Shown here piece after piece: positions 8,212-9,823 of a stretch of DNA of 9,823 nucleotides. The notes under the pieces were generated by a model, which saw only the letters and a list, made by a program, of their open reading frames with translations, did not search any database and had not been told where the DNA came from. The DNA is from Actinomycetes bacterium (GTDB lineage Bacteria; Actinomycetota; Acidimicrobiia; Acidimicrobiales; RAAP-2): positions 1-9,823 of the forward strand of contig JAJZFO010000342.1 of assembly GCA_021805305.1 (NCBI GenBank), given 5' to 3'. The stretch's first letter is position 1, and the number at the start of each line of letters is the position of its first letter. The translations under genes and the position numbers were made by a program.

Positions 8212-9444
8212 GTGACGGCTCCACGCGACGAGGGCGCCGCCGGGTCGACGCCGCGCTGGCGCGTCACCTTCGCCGCGCTCGGCGTGACGTCGTACCGGCA
8301 GTGGTTCCTCTCGCAGATCCTGTCCGCGTCGGGCACCATGGCCCAGGTCGTCGCGCTGTCCTGGCTCGTCTTTGAATTGACCCACAGTGGCGTGGCGCTC
8401 GGTCTCTTGACGACGGCGGCGCTCGCGCCGCTCCTGTTGACGGGACCGCTCGCGGGCACCCTCGTCGACCGGGTCAATCACCGGCGGCTCCTCCTCGTGA
8501 CCCAGAGCCTTTACGTCGCCCTCTCGGTGCTGATGGCCGTGGTGACCGCGACGGGGACGGTACGGGTCTGGATGGTGTTCGCCACCGCCTTCGCGGCGGG
8601 GGTCGTGGGGGCCCCCGACACCGCGGCGCGACAGGTCTACGCCAACGACCTCGTGGGTCCCGAGCGTCTCAACAGTGCCCTGAGCCTGAACGAAGTCGTC
8701 ATCAACGCCTCGCGCGTCGTGGGGCCGGCCCTGGGCGCGCTCCTGCTCGCGACCGCGGGGGTGAGCGCGTGCTGTTGGGCGAACGCGCTGTCCTTCGTCC
8801 CCTCCCTGCTCGTCCTGGTGCGGCACCGACGCCTGGGGGTCGCGGCCCGGGTGGTGCACCCCCACCACGACCCGCGCTTCGTGGTGGGGTGGCGCTACGC
8901 CTGGCACCACCCCACCATCCGCATCAGTTTGCTGCTGGCCGCGGCCTCGGGCATGCTCTTTAACATGAGCGTTCCCCTCCCGCTCCTCGCGACGCGCGTG
9001 TTTCACCTGGGCGCGAGTGGTTTCGGTCTGATGATGTCGGTCTTCGGGGTGGGGGGGATCCTCGGTGGACTGATCGCCGCGGGACACGCCGCACCGAGTC
9101 GGCGTTCGGTCCTGGTACTAGCGGCGGTGACCGGCGCGGCCGTGGTGGCGACGGCCAGCGCGCCCACCGTCGGCGAGTTCTACGCCGGACTCGCCCTCAC
9201 GGGCGCGGCGTCGATCTGGTTCGTGGCGCGCGCGAACGCGCTGGTGCAGCTCGAGACGACGCCGGCCCTGCGCGGTCGCGTGATGGCGGTGTGGTCCATG
9301 GCCCTGCCCGGGTGCATGCCGGTGCTGAGTCCGCTGGTGGGCTGGGTGGGTACCTCACTGGGCGCGCGCTCGGGCTTCGCCCTCTCGGGGGTCAGCCTGC
9401 TCGCCCTGGCCGGCGCGGGCGCGCGGCGTCCCCGCGCGCGCTGA
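8212..9444 (+). CDS. Major facilitator superfamily transporter, MFS_3/EntS-like
   Basis: A 410-residue integral membrane protein with about 10-12 predicted helices. After a short hydrophilic N-terminus it has 'YRQWFLSQILSASGTMAQVVALSWLVFELT' (28-57), the MFS motif A between TM2 and TM3 ('GPLAGTLVDRVNHRRLL', 78-94), a central cytoplasmic loop around 203-228, and 'LRGRVMAVWSMALPG' (353-367). These are marks of the MFS_3 group that includes the enterobactin exporter EntS and macrolide-efflux-like proteins. Members are mostly proton-driven exporters; the substrate here is unknown. The GTG at 8212 follows a G-rich ribosome-binding site; longer in-frame versions would overlap the GH1 gene by about 150 bp and lack family character. 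Its position 41 bp after the glycosidase suggests one transcript, and export of a sugar, an aglycone or an unrelated compound are all possible. The last 90 bp overlap the opposite-strand HD gene. Confidence 0.9.
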   Translation: MTAPRDEGAAGSTPRWRVTFAALGVTSYRQWFLSQILSASGTMAQVVALSWLVFELTHSGVALGLLTTAALAPLLLTGPLAGTLVDRVNHRRLLLVTQSLYVALSVLMAVVTATGTVRVWMVFATAFAAGVVGAPDTAARQVYANDLVGPERLNSALSLNEVVINASRVVGPALGALLLATAGVSACCWANALSFVPSLLVLVRHRRLGVAARVVHPHHDPRFVVGWRYAWHHPTIRISLLLAAASGMLFNMSVPLPLLATRVFHLGASGFGLMMSVFGVGGILGGLIAAGHAAPSRRSVLVLAAVTGAAVVATASAPTVGEFYAGLALTGAASIWFVARANALVQLETTPALRGRVMAVWSMALPGCMPVLSPLVGWVGTSLGARSGFALSGVSLLALAGAGARRPRAR

Positions 9445-9822
9445 GGTCCGTCGCGCGGCGAGATCGTGGACCATCGCGGCGTAGTGCGCGAGGCCGGGTA
9501 CGGCGCGTCCGGGCACCTTGGCGCGATCGTCCCAGGCGCGCAGGGCCAGGGCGGCGGCGAAACCCGGCTGCGCCTGAAAGCGCTCGCGCTCGTCGAAGGT
9601 GAGGGGACCGCCCTGGGTGAGGAAGGTGACCCGTGACGCGGGGGAGAGTTCGTCGTAGTAGTCCGGGTCAATCGTGCACCGCCAGCGCTTGGCGGTAACG
9701 TGCAGGGCGACCGGCCCGGCCACGGCGGGCCCGAAGAGCGGCGCGAGGAGTCGCGCGCCGAGCGCGGCGTGATCGGCGTCGGGTCCCGCGGCCGCCGAGG
9801 ACTCGTCGTCGCTGACGAACCA
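9355..9822 (-). CDS. HD-domain protein, PhnZ-like (predicted HD phosphohydrolase/oxygenase), C-terminal part
   Basis: The last 155 residues of a minus-strand protein whose start lies beyond the right edge; the frame is open to the window end. Recognisable family blocks are 'DHAALGARLLAPLFGPAVAGPVALHVTAKRW' (about 17-47 of the visible part), 'TIDPDYYDELSPASRVTFLTQGGPLTFDE', and 'ALRAWDDRAKVPGRAVPGLAHYAAM'. These match, from memory, the family of 'phosphonate degradation HD-domain oxygenase'/predicted HD phosphohydrolases related to PhnZ. That enzyme is a di-iron oxygenase acting on a 2-aminoethylphosphonate derivative, but many relatives have no known substrate. The metal-binding HD pair itself is probably outside the window. 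The final ~35 residues are Arg/Ala-rich, do not look like the family, and are encoded antisense to the MFS gene's 3' end. No link to the sugar genes is evident. Confidence 0.8.
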   Translation of the reverse strand, partial: WFVSDDESSAAAGPDADHAALGARLLAPLFGPAVAGPVALHVTAKRWRCTIDPDYYDELSPASRVTFLTQGGPLTFDERERFQAQPGFAAALALRAWDDRAKVPGRAVPGLAHYAAMVHDLAARRTSARAGTPRARAGQGEQADPREGEARARAQ

Positions 9823-9823
9823 G

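Overview
The window looks like chromosomal DNA from a high-GC bacterium, most likely an actinobacterium. The reasons are strong G/C bias at third codon positions, GTG starts, GC-rich hairpins without U-tracts, and a LacI-family regulator ending in a 'VRASCGC' block typical of actinobacterial members. A lineage such as Acidimicrobiia is possible but cannot be settled from the sequence. Coding density is very high. There are no RNA genes, IS elements or CRISPR arrays.

Layout. Positions 2-688 hold the C-terminal effector-binding part of a LacI-type transcription factor; its DNA-binding head lies before the window. It runs straight into a complete Opp/Dpp-type ABC importer: permease B (685-1665), permease C (1662-2621), ATPase D (2618-3739) and ATPase F (3736-4761). 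All four junctions are 4-bp ATGA/GTGA overlaps. After a 139-bp gap with two hairpins comes the secreted family 5 solute-binding protein (4901-6568). A 20-bp perfect GC stem-loop follows it immediately (6570-6614). A second, probably separate unit then encodes a cytoplasmic GH1 beta-glucosidase (6728-8170) and an MFS_3-type transporter (8212-9444). On the minus strand, the last ~155 residues of a PhnZ-like HD-domain protein (9355-9822, start beyond the window) converge on the MFS gene and overlap its end by 90 bp.

Interpretation. Similarity alone would label the ABC system 'dipeptide/oligopeptide transport'. A LacI-family regulator at the operon head and a GH1 glycosidase immediately downstream argue that the substrate is a beta-linked oligosaccharide or beta-glucoside (for example cellobiose), as in the Opp-family sugar importers known from Thermotoga and Pyrococcus. 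The likely flow is capture by the binding protein, import through B/C powered by D/F, intracellular hydrolysis by the GH1 enzyme, and induction through the LacI-type regulator. The MFS and HD proteins have no clear tie to this pathway. I see no undescribed system beyond this arrangement. The most notable points are the sugar reassignment, the binding protein's lack of a convincing lipobox, the structured gap before it, and the antisense overlap at the right end.
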